DNA from: Armatimonadetes bacterium UBA1398
GTDB taxonomy: Bacteria; Armatimonadota; Zipacnadia; UBA1398
Direction of reading: 5' to 3'
Assembly: GCA_002305165.1 (NCBI GenBank)
Contig: DBQI01000031.1
Location: 8,008 to 22,086 of the forward strand
Length of the DNA stretch: 14,079 bases
The notes below the pieces were generated by a model. That model had not been told where the DNA came from. It did no database searches and was given only the letters and a program-made list of their open reading frames with translations. Position numbers and translations under genes: made by a program. How positions within the stretch are numbered: the first letter of the stretch is position 1; every line of letters begins with the position of its first letter. Below, piece after piece: positions 7,084 through 14,012 of this stretch.

Positions 7084-8916
7084 CTACTCGGCACGGAAGT
7101 CAGCGTCTATGACTTCCTCGTCATCCGCGGCACGCGTTCCACCCTCGTCGCTTGGAGCGCCAGCCGCTGCCTCTCCAGCATCACGACCCCGCTGATAGAG
7201 CATCTCGGCGAGCGCATGCTGGGCCTGCTTGAGTTCCTCACATGCCTGCTTGATCGCGCTAGCATCCTCGCTTGACTTCACTTCGTTCACTTTCGTGATG
7301 GCACTCTGAATGCGGCCCTTATCCGCCTCGGGCACCGCGTCGCCGAGGTCGGTCAGGCTCTTCTCCACGTGGTAGACGAGGGAGTCCGCCTCGTTGCGGG
7401 CGTCGTTGAGCTCGCGGCGCCGGCGGTCCTCGCCGGCATGGACCTCGGCGTCCTTGACCATGCGCCCAATCTCGTCATCGGACAGGTTGGAGGAGCCCGT
7501 TATCGTGATGGATTGCTCCCGCTGGGTAGCCATGTCCTTGGCCGATACGTTCAGGATGCCGTTGGTGTCGATATCGAAGGTAACCTCGACCTGCGGCACG
7601 CCACGCGGCGCCGACGGGATGCCCGAGAGAGAGAAAGTCCCCAGGTTCTTGTTGTGGGCAGCGATCTCGCGCTCCCCCTGGAAGACCTTGACCTCGACGC
7701 TGGGCTGGTTGTCCGACGCCGTCGTGAAGACCTGGCTCCGCTTGGTGGGGATTGTCGTGTTCCGCTCGATGAGGCGAGTGAACACGCCGCCCAGAGTCTC
7801 GATGCCTAGGGAGAGCGGGGTAACGTCGAGAAGCACGACGTCCTTCATCTCGCCGGCGAGCACGGCCCCCTGGATCGCGGCGCCCACGGCGACAACCTCA
7901 TCTGGGTTCACGCTACGGTTGGGCTCTCTCGACGTCTCGCGCTCCACCAACTCCGCAATGGCGGGGATACGGGTGGAGCCGCCTACCAGGATGACCTGAT
8001 CGAGCTGGCTGGCCGTGACACCCGCGTCCTCAATGGCCTGGCGGAAGGGCACAAGAGTTGCCTCGATGAGATCATCACAGAGCTCCTCGAACTTGGCTCG
8101 CGTGAGCTCCATCTCGAGATGCTTGGGCCCGTTCTGATCAGCAGAGATGAAGGGTAGCGCGATGCTGGTTGACGTGGTGGTCGAGAGCTCGCACTTGGCC
8201 TTCTCCGCCCCCTCCTTCAACCGCTGGAGGGCCTGGCGGTCCTTGCGCAAGTCGATGCCGTGCTCCTTCTTGAACTCCTCGGCCATCCAGTCGATCACGC
8301 GATCATCGAAGTCGTCCCCGCCGAGGCTCGTGTTGCCCGCCGTCGACTTGACCTCGAACAGCCCCCCGCCTACCTCCAGCAGGGAGACATCGAAGGTGCC
8401 GCCGCCCAGGTCGAAGACCAGGATGAGCTCGTCATCCTTCTTGTCGAGTCCGTAGGCCAGTGCAGCGGCCGTCGGCTCATTGATGATGCGGAGCACCTCG
8501 AGCCCCGCGATCTCGCCCGCGTTCTTGGTGGCCGTCCGCTGAGCGTCATCAAAGTAGGCCGGCACGGTGATGACGGCCTGCTTGACCTCCTCGCCCAGAT
8601 ACGCCTCCGCATCCCGCTTGAGCTTCTGGAGGATCTGAGCCGAGATCTGTTCCGGACTGTAGTCCTTGCCGTCAATGGTGTAACGCTGGGACGTCCCCAT
8701 CTTGCGCTTGACCGACATGATGGTGCGCTCGGGGTTCATGACGGCCTGCCGCTTGGCTATCAAGCCCACCAAGCGCTCACCGGACTTCGCGAACCCCACG
8801 ATGGACGGAGTCGTCCGTCCCCCTTCGGAGTTCGGGATGACCGTTGGTTCGCCACCTTCAACGACAGCTACGACGGAGTTCGTCGTCCCCAAGTCGATAC
8901 CGATAACCTTACCCAT
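7084..8916 (-). CDS. dnaK: Chaperone DnaK (Hsp70)
   Basis: DnaK is the ATP-dependent chaperone that binds hydrophobic peptide segments and works with DnaJ, GrpE and Clp. The 610 residues are complete. The nucleotide-binding domain carries GIDLGTTNS (6-14), INEPTAAALAYG (145-156), DLGGGTFDVS (169-178) and VGGSTRIP (311-318). The interdomain linker VVLLDV lies at 360-365, followed by the substrate-binding beta domain, a helical lid, and the C-terminal EEVIDADF motif. The insertion near residue 75 found in proteobacterial DnaK is missing, giving the Gram-positive-type form. The ATG at 8914-8916 has a weak GGTGA element 5 bases upstream. It is the first gene of the cluster, behind a promoter near 9077-9105 with an inferred leader of about 150 nt. 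In actinobacteria DnaK also serves as HspR co-repressor, so it may feed back on its own operon. Confidence 0.99.
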   Translation of the reverse strand: MGKVIGIDLGTTNSVVAVVEGGEPTVIPNSEGGRTTPSIVGFAKSGERLVGLIAKRQAVMNPERTIMSVKRKMGTSQRYTIDGKDYSPEQISAQILQKLKRDAEAYLGEEVKQAVITVPAYFDDAQRTATKNAGEIAGLEVLRIINEPTAAALAYGLDKKDDELILVFDLGGGTFDVSLLEVGGGLFEVKSTAGNTSLGGDDFDDRVIDWMAEEFKKEHGIDLRKDRQALQRLKEGAEKAKCELSTTTSTSIALPFISADQNGPKHLEMELTRAKFEELCDDLIEATLVPFRQAIEDAGVTASQLDQVILVGGSTRIPAIAELVERETSREPNRSVNPDEVVAVGAAIQGAVLAGEMKDVVLLDVTPLSLGIETLGGVFTRLIERNTTIPTKRSQVFTTASDNQPSVEVKVFQGEREIAAHNKNLGTFSLSGIPSAPRGVPQVEVTFDIDTNGILNVSAKDMATQREQSITITGSSNLSDDEIGRMVKDAEVHAGEDRRRRELNDARNEADSLVYHVEKSLTDLGDAVPEADKGRIQSAITKVNEVKSSEDASAIKQACEELKQAQHALAEMLYQRGRDAGEAAAGAPSDEGGTRAADDEEVIDADFRAE

Positions 8917-9005
8917 GCTGACTCACCATCCTAGAGGTCTCGCCATCCGCACGATGTATCGTCGGCGCTCGACCCGCTACACGAACCCACCGGACGCTGA
9001 CAAAC

Positions 9006-9044
9006 GGCTATGTGCCCTCGCCTGACTGGGGGCGCGGCACAGCC
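9006..9044 (-). other. Hairpin in the dnaK 5' leader
   Basis: GGCT/AGCC and GTGCC/GGCAC pair as a nine-pair stem with a two-base bulge. A further CGCC/GGCG stem (9019-9022 with 9031-9034) forms inside the loop. It would lie roughly 25-65 nt into the leader, well upstream of the ribosome-binding site. It could affect mRNA stability or heat response, but nothing shows that it hides the start codon. Confidence 0.4.
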
Positions 9045-9076
9045 TATGGGGCTCGCCCTTTCTAGCAGTTGTTCGT

Positions 9077-9105
9077 AGCGTACACTATGAGTGCTAGACT
9101 GTCAA
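9077..9105 (-). promoter_or_regulatory. Predicted sigma70-type promoter of dnaK
   Basis: The minus strand has a perfect -35 TTGACA (9105-9100), a 17-base spacer and TACGCT (9082-9077), which fits the relaxed TAnnnT -10 of GC-rich bacteria. The inferred start site is near 9070, giving a leader of about 150 nt. The -35 is the centre of a palindrome, and a CIRCE half-site lies in the spacer, so repressor control is likely. Confidence 0.7.
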
Positions 9106-9110
9106 GTCTA
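9095..9110. promoter_or_regulatory. Palindrome TAGACT-N4-AGTCTA centred on the dnaK -35
   Basis: Six-base arms are perfectly inverted around GTCA, and the -35 hexamer (9100-9105) occupies the middle. A dimeric repressor bound here would block RNA polymerase. The sequence matches neither the HAIR nor the CIRCE consensus as I know them. Confidence 0.45.
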
Positions 9111-9130
9111 TTGAGTGAGGTGCTATCAAT
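9110..9130. promoter_or_regulatory. HAIR-like inverted repeat, candidate HspR operator
   Basis: The plus strand reads ATTGAGT-N7-TATCAAT. The HspR consensus is CTTGAGT-N7-ACTCAAG. The left arm matches at 6 of 7 positions, the right at only 4 of 7, and the spacing of seven is exact. It lies immediately upstream of the dnaK -35 in a cluster that encodes HspR, which raises its likelihood despite the weak right arm. Confidence 0.45.
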
Positions 9131-9166
9131 AAAAATGCAGGCCTCTGAGGTCAGAGGCCTGCATTT
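9131..9166 (-). terminator. Intrinsic terminator upstream of dnaK
   Basis: A perfect 16-bp inverted repeat (9133-9148 with 9151-9166) encloses only GG, so the real loop is about four bases. On the minus strand the stem ends in a five-T run (9135-9131) and then ATT. It terminates the membrane-protein transcript and insulates the dnaK promoter. The opposite strand has only TTT after the stem, so termination there would be weak. Confidence 0.9.
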
Positions 9167-9177
9167 CGACTGATAGT

Positions 9178-9206
9178 AGACTACGCTACGGCGTACGTAC
9201 TGTCAA
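9178..9206 (-). promoter_or_regulatory. Second promoter-like sequence, directly before the terminator
   Basis: The minus strand shows TTGACA (9206-9201), a 17-base spacer and TAGTCT (9183-9178). The start would be near 9171, five bases before the terminator stem, so any transcript would be about 45 nt unless RNA polymerase read through into the dnaK region. Both hexamers are as good as those of the dnaK promoter. Confidence 0.45.
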
Positions 9207-9230
9207 TCCGTAGTTCGGGCCCACAAGCCC

Positions 9231-9998
9231 TTAGGCAGGGGCGTCAGCAGCGGGCTCGGCCGTGTCCGCCTCGGGAGCGTCCTCCGCCGGGGCCGCTCCG
9301 GGCTCCGCAGCTGGCGCGGGGTCACCAGGGGCCTCCTCTGCAGGAGCCTCCTCGACTGCGGGCTCCGTTGCCTCAACCGCGGCCTCGCTCTCCGCCGGTG
9401 CGGCAGCCCCTTCGCTCTCCGTGGCCGCTTCCTCCTCGACAGCCGGGGGAACGAGCTTCGCCTTGAGCTCCTCGTCGGTCACGAACTCGGCGAGCTTCTC
9501 CACACCCTCCTGCTGAGTCGCGGGATCGTTGCTCCGGAGCATGTCGGCAACTGCGGATAGAGCCGTGCTCATCGGGTCCAGCTTACCGGACAGGTTACCG
9601 GCGATGGTGAAGTACTGGGCCGCGCGCGTCAGCGTGTCGCTCGCCAGGCCGTAGTTCTTGTTCGCGGCGTACTCTGCGGCCTGCTGCACATCAGCCGTCG
9701 TGGCTTCCTTGATCGCGCCGGTGGCCTGGGTAACCCGGGCTATCAGCGTGTCGCCCTCTTCCTCGGTGGTCTGCATCTGGTCGTAGGCGTAGCAGCCCAT
9801 CCAGCCTACGCCAAAACCGATGAGGAACAGCAGGAACGAGTACAAGCAGCCGGGAGGGGCCTGCTGGGATGAGCGTCTTACAGGCCGGTCACCGATAATG
9901 TCTACTCCGCTGCTCACAGGAGTGTCCGATTCGCTGTCTTCTGACACGACCTCGATGACCTCCTCTTCCTCTTCCTCGCGAATCTCTTCATTGCTCAC
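9231..9998 (-). CDS. Hypothetical single-pass membrane protein with acidic low-complexity ends
   Basis: I do not recognise this 255-residue protein. Residues 1-48 are strongly acidic at the start (a run of Glu at 8-13). One transmembrane helix spans about 51-73 (LYSFLLFLIGFGVGWMGCYAY). A helical segment of roughly 110 residues (75-183) follows, with Ala-rich repeats suggestive of a bundle. The last 70 residues are almost entirely Ala, Glu and Pro. No lipobox is present: the Cys at 51 follows PPG and begins the helix. The topology is probably N-terminus inside with the Ala/Glu/Pro tail outside. The GTG start at 9996-9998 is supported by GGGAG 8 bases upstream. The gene sits 175 bases after the glycoside hydrolase gene and ends before a strong terminator, so it is not part of the chaperone transcript. 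The function is unknown. Confidence 0.8.
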   Translation of the reverse strand: MSNEEIREEEEEEVIEVVSEDSESDTPVSSGVDIIGDRPVRRSSQQAPPGCLYSFLLFLIGFGVGWMGCYAYDQMQTTEEEGDTLIARVTQATGAIKEATTADVQQAAEYAANKNYGLASDTLTRAAQYFTIAGNLSGKLDPMSTALSAVADMLRSNDPATQQEGVEKLAEFVTDEELKAKLVPPAVEEEAATESEGAAAPAESEAAVEATEPAVEEAPAEEAPGDPAPAAEPGAAPAEDAPEADTAEPAADAPA

Positions 9999-10125
9999 AG
10001 CGTTAGCTCCCTTCGCTCAGCCCTGATGTTGTTATCCGTATGTGGCCCGCCTGGTGGCTCGTGCTATGCGCAGGCCCCATGGCCCTCCGCGATGCGGCTA
10101 TGGCCACGGCTCATATCTCGATGGC

Positions 10126-10145
10126 GGGATGGAGTTCTCCGTCCC
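10126..10145 (-). other. Hairpin downstream of the glycoside hydrolase gene
   Basis: GGGA-x-GGAG and CTCC-x-TCCC pair across two bases (in practice a four-base loop), with one mismatch in the stem. It begins 28 bases after the TAA of the hydrolase gene. No T-run follows, so termination would be weak. I see no clear promoter in the rest of this 175-base gap. Confidence 0.35.
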
Positions 10146-10173
10146 TCCGCTGTGGTCCTTCAGGCCTCGCGAA

Positions 10174-13100
10174 TTACCCGTTGCCCGTTTCGCGCGCGAC
10201 CCAGCGGCCGAGCACGGGGTTGCCTTGGAGGCCGAAGCGCACGAAGGCGTACTCCTCCAACCAGCCCCCGCCCCCGGGCCCGTCGAGCCAGTCACCATCA
10301 TTCCGTTCGAACTGCCCGGGGCCCACCCCGTAAGGTTCCAGATCGACGTGGTGGTGGGGGCCAAGCGTGTTGCGGTTCGTTCCGCAGAGCTCCACGACCA
10401 GTTCGTTGTCGCCCTGGCAAAGGGCGTCGCCAACGGGGTAGTCGAAGGGAGCCCAGCACCGCGTCCCAAGGTCGACCCCATTGAGAACAGCTCGCAGGCT
10501 CACCGCGTGGGGGCGATCGAAGCTTAGAACCGTACCCTCCATCGGTTCACCATCGTAACGGAAGGTCTGGCTCAGCCTCACGACGCCCGAGTAGAAGGGG
10601 TAGCCGTGGGTGACGCAGTCACCATCGGCGCTCTCGCGCCGGGGCGCGACGATCACGAAGGGCCCGGGGCTGACCCACGTCTCCCGTTCGCCAGGCTGCC
10701 ACCGGCCATCACTGTGCACCTCGAAGTCGCCTCTAAGGTAGACGGACTCCAACTCGGTCCGCGACCTCAGCCGGTTACCCAGTGACTCATGCACCTCGCC
10801 CGCAGGGAGGTCGCGCCCGACGAAGCGGCAGGATAACTCGATCGAGTTCATGCCCTCGCGCAGCCAACGATCGATGCTCACACGGTGGAAGGCGACGTCT
10901 CGCCATGTCCCGCGTGTGAGGATCTCGACTGGCTGGCCATTCACGGAGAGTCGCACCTCATTCGGGTTCTCGAGAACGAGCTCAATGTCGGCTGCCTCGG
11001 GGTCCGTGCGGATGTCCACATCAAACCGTAGATGAACGTCGCGCGGCTGCTCCGCCTCGAGCAGCCGCTGCAGATGGATGACCTCGATGGGTTCGGGGCT
11101 CCACTCCCCGCCTGCCTCACGCCATACGCAGCGGTCAAGAGTGAGCTGGTTCGGCTCGAGCGCTTGTATCGACCAGGGCGGTGTGATCTCACCTAGCGGA
11201 AGGTAGTCACGAGGCACATAGGGAGCGACCGGCAGCGGCGCTGACGATGCCAACAGCAGGCAGGACCCCATTGGGGGCAGATCGAGTTGAGCCTCCGTGG
11301 CGCCGTCACGAACCGTCGTGGCGACGGCTCGCGCGCCGCCGGTATCGGGATCGAGTTCAACGAGGGGATACGCTGTAGGCAACACCAACGTTCCCTCGGC
11401 GCTCTCCCACGGGTCGGCGTTGAGCAGGAAGAACAAGTCCCCCTCCTCGATGCGGCGATGCTGCGAGACGACTCGTCCCGAGCCTCGAACCTCGACCCGA
11501 GGCACGCCCAGTCCCGCCAGCAGTCGGCCAGCCTGGTCAATCTCTATGTGGGCTTTGCACGCCGAGGCCAGAAAGTCGTAGGCGGCAGGGTCCTCCTCCC
11601 CGTCTATCCTCACCGGATCCTCGCCGACCGATACTATGACACCATCCTCCTCTACGAACTGCCTGAGCAGGGAGAGCGTGGTTCGACGAATGGTGAGCAT
11701 CGGGGGTACGACGACCACACGGTAGCTGCAGTCACCCGATGCCAGTCGGCCGCTTGCCACGCTACCGTGTCGCGAGAGGATCCGCTCGTCGACATACTCG
11801 AAGCCGATGCCGGCATCGAGCAGTTCCTGGCTCAGTGTCTCGAAGTCGGCGCTGTAGCTCTCCCCTCCTGCGGGTGAGGAGCCGTCCCAGAGGGCCCACG
11901 CGGATTCGATGGGATGCAGCACGGCGACCTCCGCCACGAGGTCGCCCTGGTCGAGCGCCCAGAGGACACGTGCCACGCGGTCGTTGAGGATCCGGTAGAC
12001 CTCGGGGAAGTAAGGCTGCTGCACATGGAGTGACGGCGGGTAATCCCTTTTGCGGCAGCCCCGCATGCTGTACAGCGACAGATGCTGGCACGGAAGCGAC
12101 ACACCGAGCAGGAATTGCCACTCCGCCATCCACTTGAGGGTCTCCAGTGATACGTTCCAGCCAGAGCAGCCGAACATCTCGGAGAGAACCCGGCGGCCGC
12201 CGAACTGCCGCGCGGCGCTGGAGACCTGCTTCATCAGGGCGACGGTCCCGAGTTGGCGGCACAGGTGATCGATGCCTGGGAGCGACATATACTCATAGTG
12301 TGGCATCGCGGCGCCCACGAACATCGTCTGGCTGATCAGGTTGTCCTCGGCCATCACGTGGCCCGTGAAATCCAAGTTGTGCTCCGCGCACCACTCGCCA
12401 ATCTGCTTCGTGAACCCCTCTACGAACAACTCGGTCACCGTCGCGTGATAGTGGTGCCGGACGGCGGTGTAGTCGCCGATCTCGTCGAAGAGGGCCGGCA
12501 GGTCATCGACGAGATCGCGCCCCCACTGGGCCGTATACGCCTCGGGCAGGTCGAAGGACCAGGGTCCATTGCAGTGTTGGGGCTCGTCGGTGAAGACGCC
12601 TGGCACTGTGCCGGAAAAGCCGGCGCCGAACCGGTCACCCAGAGCGGCGGCGTAGGGCTCGTACTGGTGTTCGATGAAGGCACGCGTCACCTGGGCCGAT
12701 AGGAGGTCCACGTACTCGCTCACTTCGTAGCGGAACCGATGGACCTCGCGGGCGTCTCGTGGAGCATCTCCCTCGAATCGTTCATACCGCGTGAAACCTG
12801 CATCTTCCATCAGCGCAAACCGAGCGATCTCGCGCTCGTCACTGGGCACCTCGCCTCCCTCGACGAAGCGGTCGCGGATGAGCTTCTTCTGCAGGTACGC
12901 CTCGCCGAGCGCCGGCACCGCCCCTCCGCCCGTGCCGCTAGGCCAGCAGTCCTCATCGTACAGCCAAGCGTGGAGACCGATGGTGTCCGACTCCTCGACA
13001 CAGGCGCGAATGGCGGCCATCCACTCCTCGCCCATGTAGGGGGTCTCAAGCCCGATGCGGGCATGCATGAAGGCGCCGCCAAGGCCGGCCTCCTGCATGG

Positions 13101-13221
13101 CCCTGACCTGGCGTCTGATCTCCTGCGGGTCCAACCGGTCGTTCCATGCCCAGAAGGGGACTCCACGGAACAGTGGTCCCTCCAGACCAGCGTCCACGAA
13201 CCTCCGCGCGAAGTCGCTCAT
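10174..13221 (-). CDS. Large glycoside hydrolase-like protein, GH106 (alpha-L-rhamnosidase)-like family
   Basis: The 1015-residue product resembles the family often annotated as glycosyl hydrolase with GH106 similarity; the substrate cannot be read from sequence. The N-terminal barrel (about 15-420) opens with PFWAWNDRL (22-30) and has GGAFMHARIGLETPYM, WLYDEDCWPSG (86-96), FTDEP (210-214, probably contributing an active-site acid) and SEMFG (347-351). Residues 425-545 look like a glutamine-amidotransferase-like fold (VAVLHP, RVVVVPPMLT), as in some multi-domain hydrolases. The C-terminal third contains beta-sandwich sugar-binding-like segments (ELVLENPNEVRLSVNGQPVEI, near 745-765). There is no signal peptide or membrane segment, so it should act in the cytosol on imported oligosaccharides. 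The ATG at 13219-13221 follows GAGGGG by 10 bases. No sugar transporter or other carbohydrate gene is seen nearby. Confidence 0.85.
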   Translation of the reverse strand: MSDFARRFVDAGLEGPLFRGVPFWAWNDRLDPQEIRRQVRAMQEAGLGGAFMHARIGLETPYMGEEWMAAIRACVEESDTIGLHAWLYDEDCWPSGTGGGAVPALGEAYLQKKLIRDRFVEGGEVPSDEREIARFALMEDAGFTRYERFEGDAPRDAREVHRFRYEVSEYVDLLSAQVTRAFIEHQYEPYAAALGDRFGAGFSGTVPGVFTDEPQHCNGPWSFDLPEAYTAQWGRDLVDDLPALFDEIGDYTAVRHHYHATVTELFVEGFTKQIGEWCAEHNLDFTGHVMAEDNLISQTMFVGAAMPHYEYMSLPGIDHLCRQLGTVALMKQVSSAARQFGGRRVLSEMFGCSGWNVSLETLKWMAEWQFLLGVSLPCQHLSLYSMRGCRKRDYPPSLHVQQPYFPEVYRILNDRVARVLWALDQGDLVAEVAVLHPIESAWALWDGSSPAGGESYSADFETLSQELLDAGIGFEYVDERILSRHGSVASGRLASGDCSYRVVVVPPMLTIRRTTLSLLRQFVEEDGVIVSVGEDPVRIDGEEDPAAYDFLASACKAHIEIDQAGRLLAGLGVPRVEVRGSGRVVSQHRRIEEGDLFFLLNADPWESAEGTLVLPTAYPLVELDPDTGGARAVATTVRDGATEAQLDLPPMGSCLLLASSAPLPVAPYVPRDYLPLGEITPPWSIQALEPNQLTLDRCVWREAGGEWSPEPIEVIHLQRLLEAEQPRDVHLRFDVDIRTDPEAADIELVLENPNEVRLSVNGQPVEILTRGTWRDVAFHRVSIDRWLREGMNSIELSCRFVGRDLPAGEVHESLGNRLRSRTELESVYLRGDFEVHSDGRWQPGERETWVSPGPFVIVAPRRESADGDCVTHGYPFYSGVVRLSQTFRYDGEPMEGTVLSFDRPHAVSLRAVLNGVDLGTRCWAPFDYPVGDALCQGDNELVVELCGTNRNTLGPHHHVDLEPYGVGPGQFERNDGDWLDGPGGGGWLEEYAFVRFGLQGNPVLGRWVARETGNG

Positions 13222-13323
13222 CGAAGACCAACCCCTCAGCGAGCCGTAGCGTACTGACCGGGTAGGTTTCGCGGAAGCCCGACTTCGCCCTGCGTTGGTC
13301 TCGCAGTGAACCGGACCGGGGGA

Positions 13324-13920
13324 CTACAGGTCGCACTTCATCCAGGGGTCCAGGTACTCGCGCCACTTCCCGGCGCGCTGGGCGGATAGGAACATCGGTA
13401 GGCTGATGTACGGAGTGTATTGCGGGCATCGAGGTACCTTCCGAAGCCTCAGGCCGGCTTCTCTGGGGAGCCGATCGCCCTTCAGGTTATTGCAGCGGAT
13501 ACATGACGCAACGACATTGCCCCAGGAGGTAGCGCCCTGCCTCGATCGTGGTATGACATGGTCAATCGTCAGGGGGACGTCGGATCGCCCGCAGTACTGG
13601 CAGGAGTGGTCATCGCGGGCGAAGACCGCCCTGCGCGTGAGTTTCAACTGCGGCAACGGACGCTTCACGCGGTAGAGCATCCGGACGACGGTGGGCGCCT
13701 CAACCGCTACCGAGGGGGAGCGTACGACAGCGCCGTTGCGCTCCAGAACCTCGGCCTTCGACCTCTCGATCAGACGAAGCGCACGACGGACAGTGGTGAC
13801 ATTGAGGGGCTCATAGGTCTGGTTCAGGACGAGAACCTGGGCATCCAGTACCGAGCCATACGTGAACTCGTTGCGTTCTAGGGGGCTGGAGCAGGCGCCC
13901 TGACTCACCTCTCCTCGCAC
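13324..13920 (-). CDS. HNH endonuclease-like protein
   Basis: This is a stand-alone HNH nuclease-family protein of up to 198 residues. It starts with the VLVLNQTYEPLNVTTVRRAL segment common to this subfamily. The HNH core follows, with a zinc-binding CQYC pair, TIDHVIPRSRQG (catalytic His), WGNVVASCIRCNNLKGDR (Asn and the second CxxC pair), and a short C-terminal tail. Such proteins are widespread in bacterial chromosomes; most have no proven function, and some resemble restriction or repair nucleases. The open frame begins at GTG 13918-13920, about five bases from the predicted transcription start, which would make it nearly leaderless. A GTG four codons later (13906-13908) lies very close to a GGAG. 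Either start is possible. No methyltransferase, integrase or phage gene lies beside it. The glycoside hydrolase gene begins 102 bases downstream on the same strand. Confidence 0.88.
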   Translation of the reverse strand: MRGEVSQGACSSPLERNEFTYGSVLDAQVLVLNQTYEPLNVTTVRRALRLIERSKAEVLERNGAVVRSPSVAVEAPTVVRMLYRVKRPLPQLKLTRRAVFARDDHSCQYCGRSDVPLTIDHVIPRSRQGATSWGNVVASCIRCNNLKGDRLPREAGLRLRKVPRCPQYTPYISLPMFLSAQRAGKWREYLDPWMKCDL

Positions 13921-13930
13921 ACTAAGTGTG
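13918..13930. promoter_or_regulatory. Palindrome CACACT-A-AGTGTG over the HNH gene start
   Basis: Six-base arms are perfectly inverted around one base. The element covers the predicted transcription start (near 13925) and the GTG codon. The position suits a repressor operator or a 5'-end RNA structure, but it is short enough to be chance. Confidence 0.35.
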
Positions 13931-13931
13931 G

Positions 13932-13960
13932 AGTATAGCTAGGGGTGGGTCTCCTGTAAA
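13932..13960 (-). promoter_or_regulatory. Predicted sigma70-type promoter of the HNH gene
   Basis: The minus strand has TTTACA (13960-13955), a 17-base spacer and TATACT (13937-13932). Both hexamers match consensus at 5 of 6 positions, the best promoter-like pair I found in the window. It lies in an intergenic region poorer in GC than its surroundings and probably drives the HNH gene and perhaps the hydrolase. Confidence 0.7.
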
Positions 13961-13995
13961 GAGGCCACTCGAGCCCTGACAGGGTCTTTTCATTG

Positions 13996-14012
13996 TTTTG
14001 CATATGGCAAAA
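13996..14012. repeat. AT-rich inverted repeat TTTTGC-N5-GCAAAA
   Basis: Six-base arms around ATATG lie about 35 bases upstream of the HNH -35 region, in the AT-rich end of the window (13961-14079), where I see no gene. It could be a regulator-binding site. No partner copy was seen elsewhere in the window. Confidence 0.35.

Larger units (their letters stand above)
8917..9230 (-). promoter_or_regulatory. dnaK upstream control region (314 bases, no gene)
   Basis: This stretch contains no credible coding region. In the direction of transcription it holds a promoter-like sequence (9206-9178), an intrinsic terminator (9166-9131), a HAIR-like repeat (9130-9110), a palindrome over a second -35 (9110-9095), that second promoter (9105-9077), and a leader with one hairpin (9044-9006). 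The parts are listed separately. Confidence 0.75.

Noticed and set aside
9843..9850. Possible lipoprotein signal (PPGC) in the membrane protein
   Set aside because: The Cys precedes the hydrophobic helix instead of following it, and PPGC does not fit a lipobox.
13971..13990. CCCTGACAGGG followed by TCTTTT as a plus-strand terminator
   Set aside because: The stem is only four clean pairs with a three-base loop, and no plus-strand gene precedes it.
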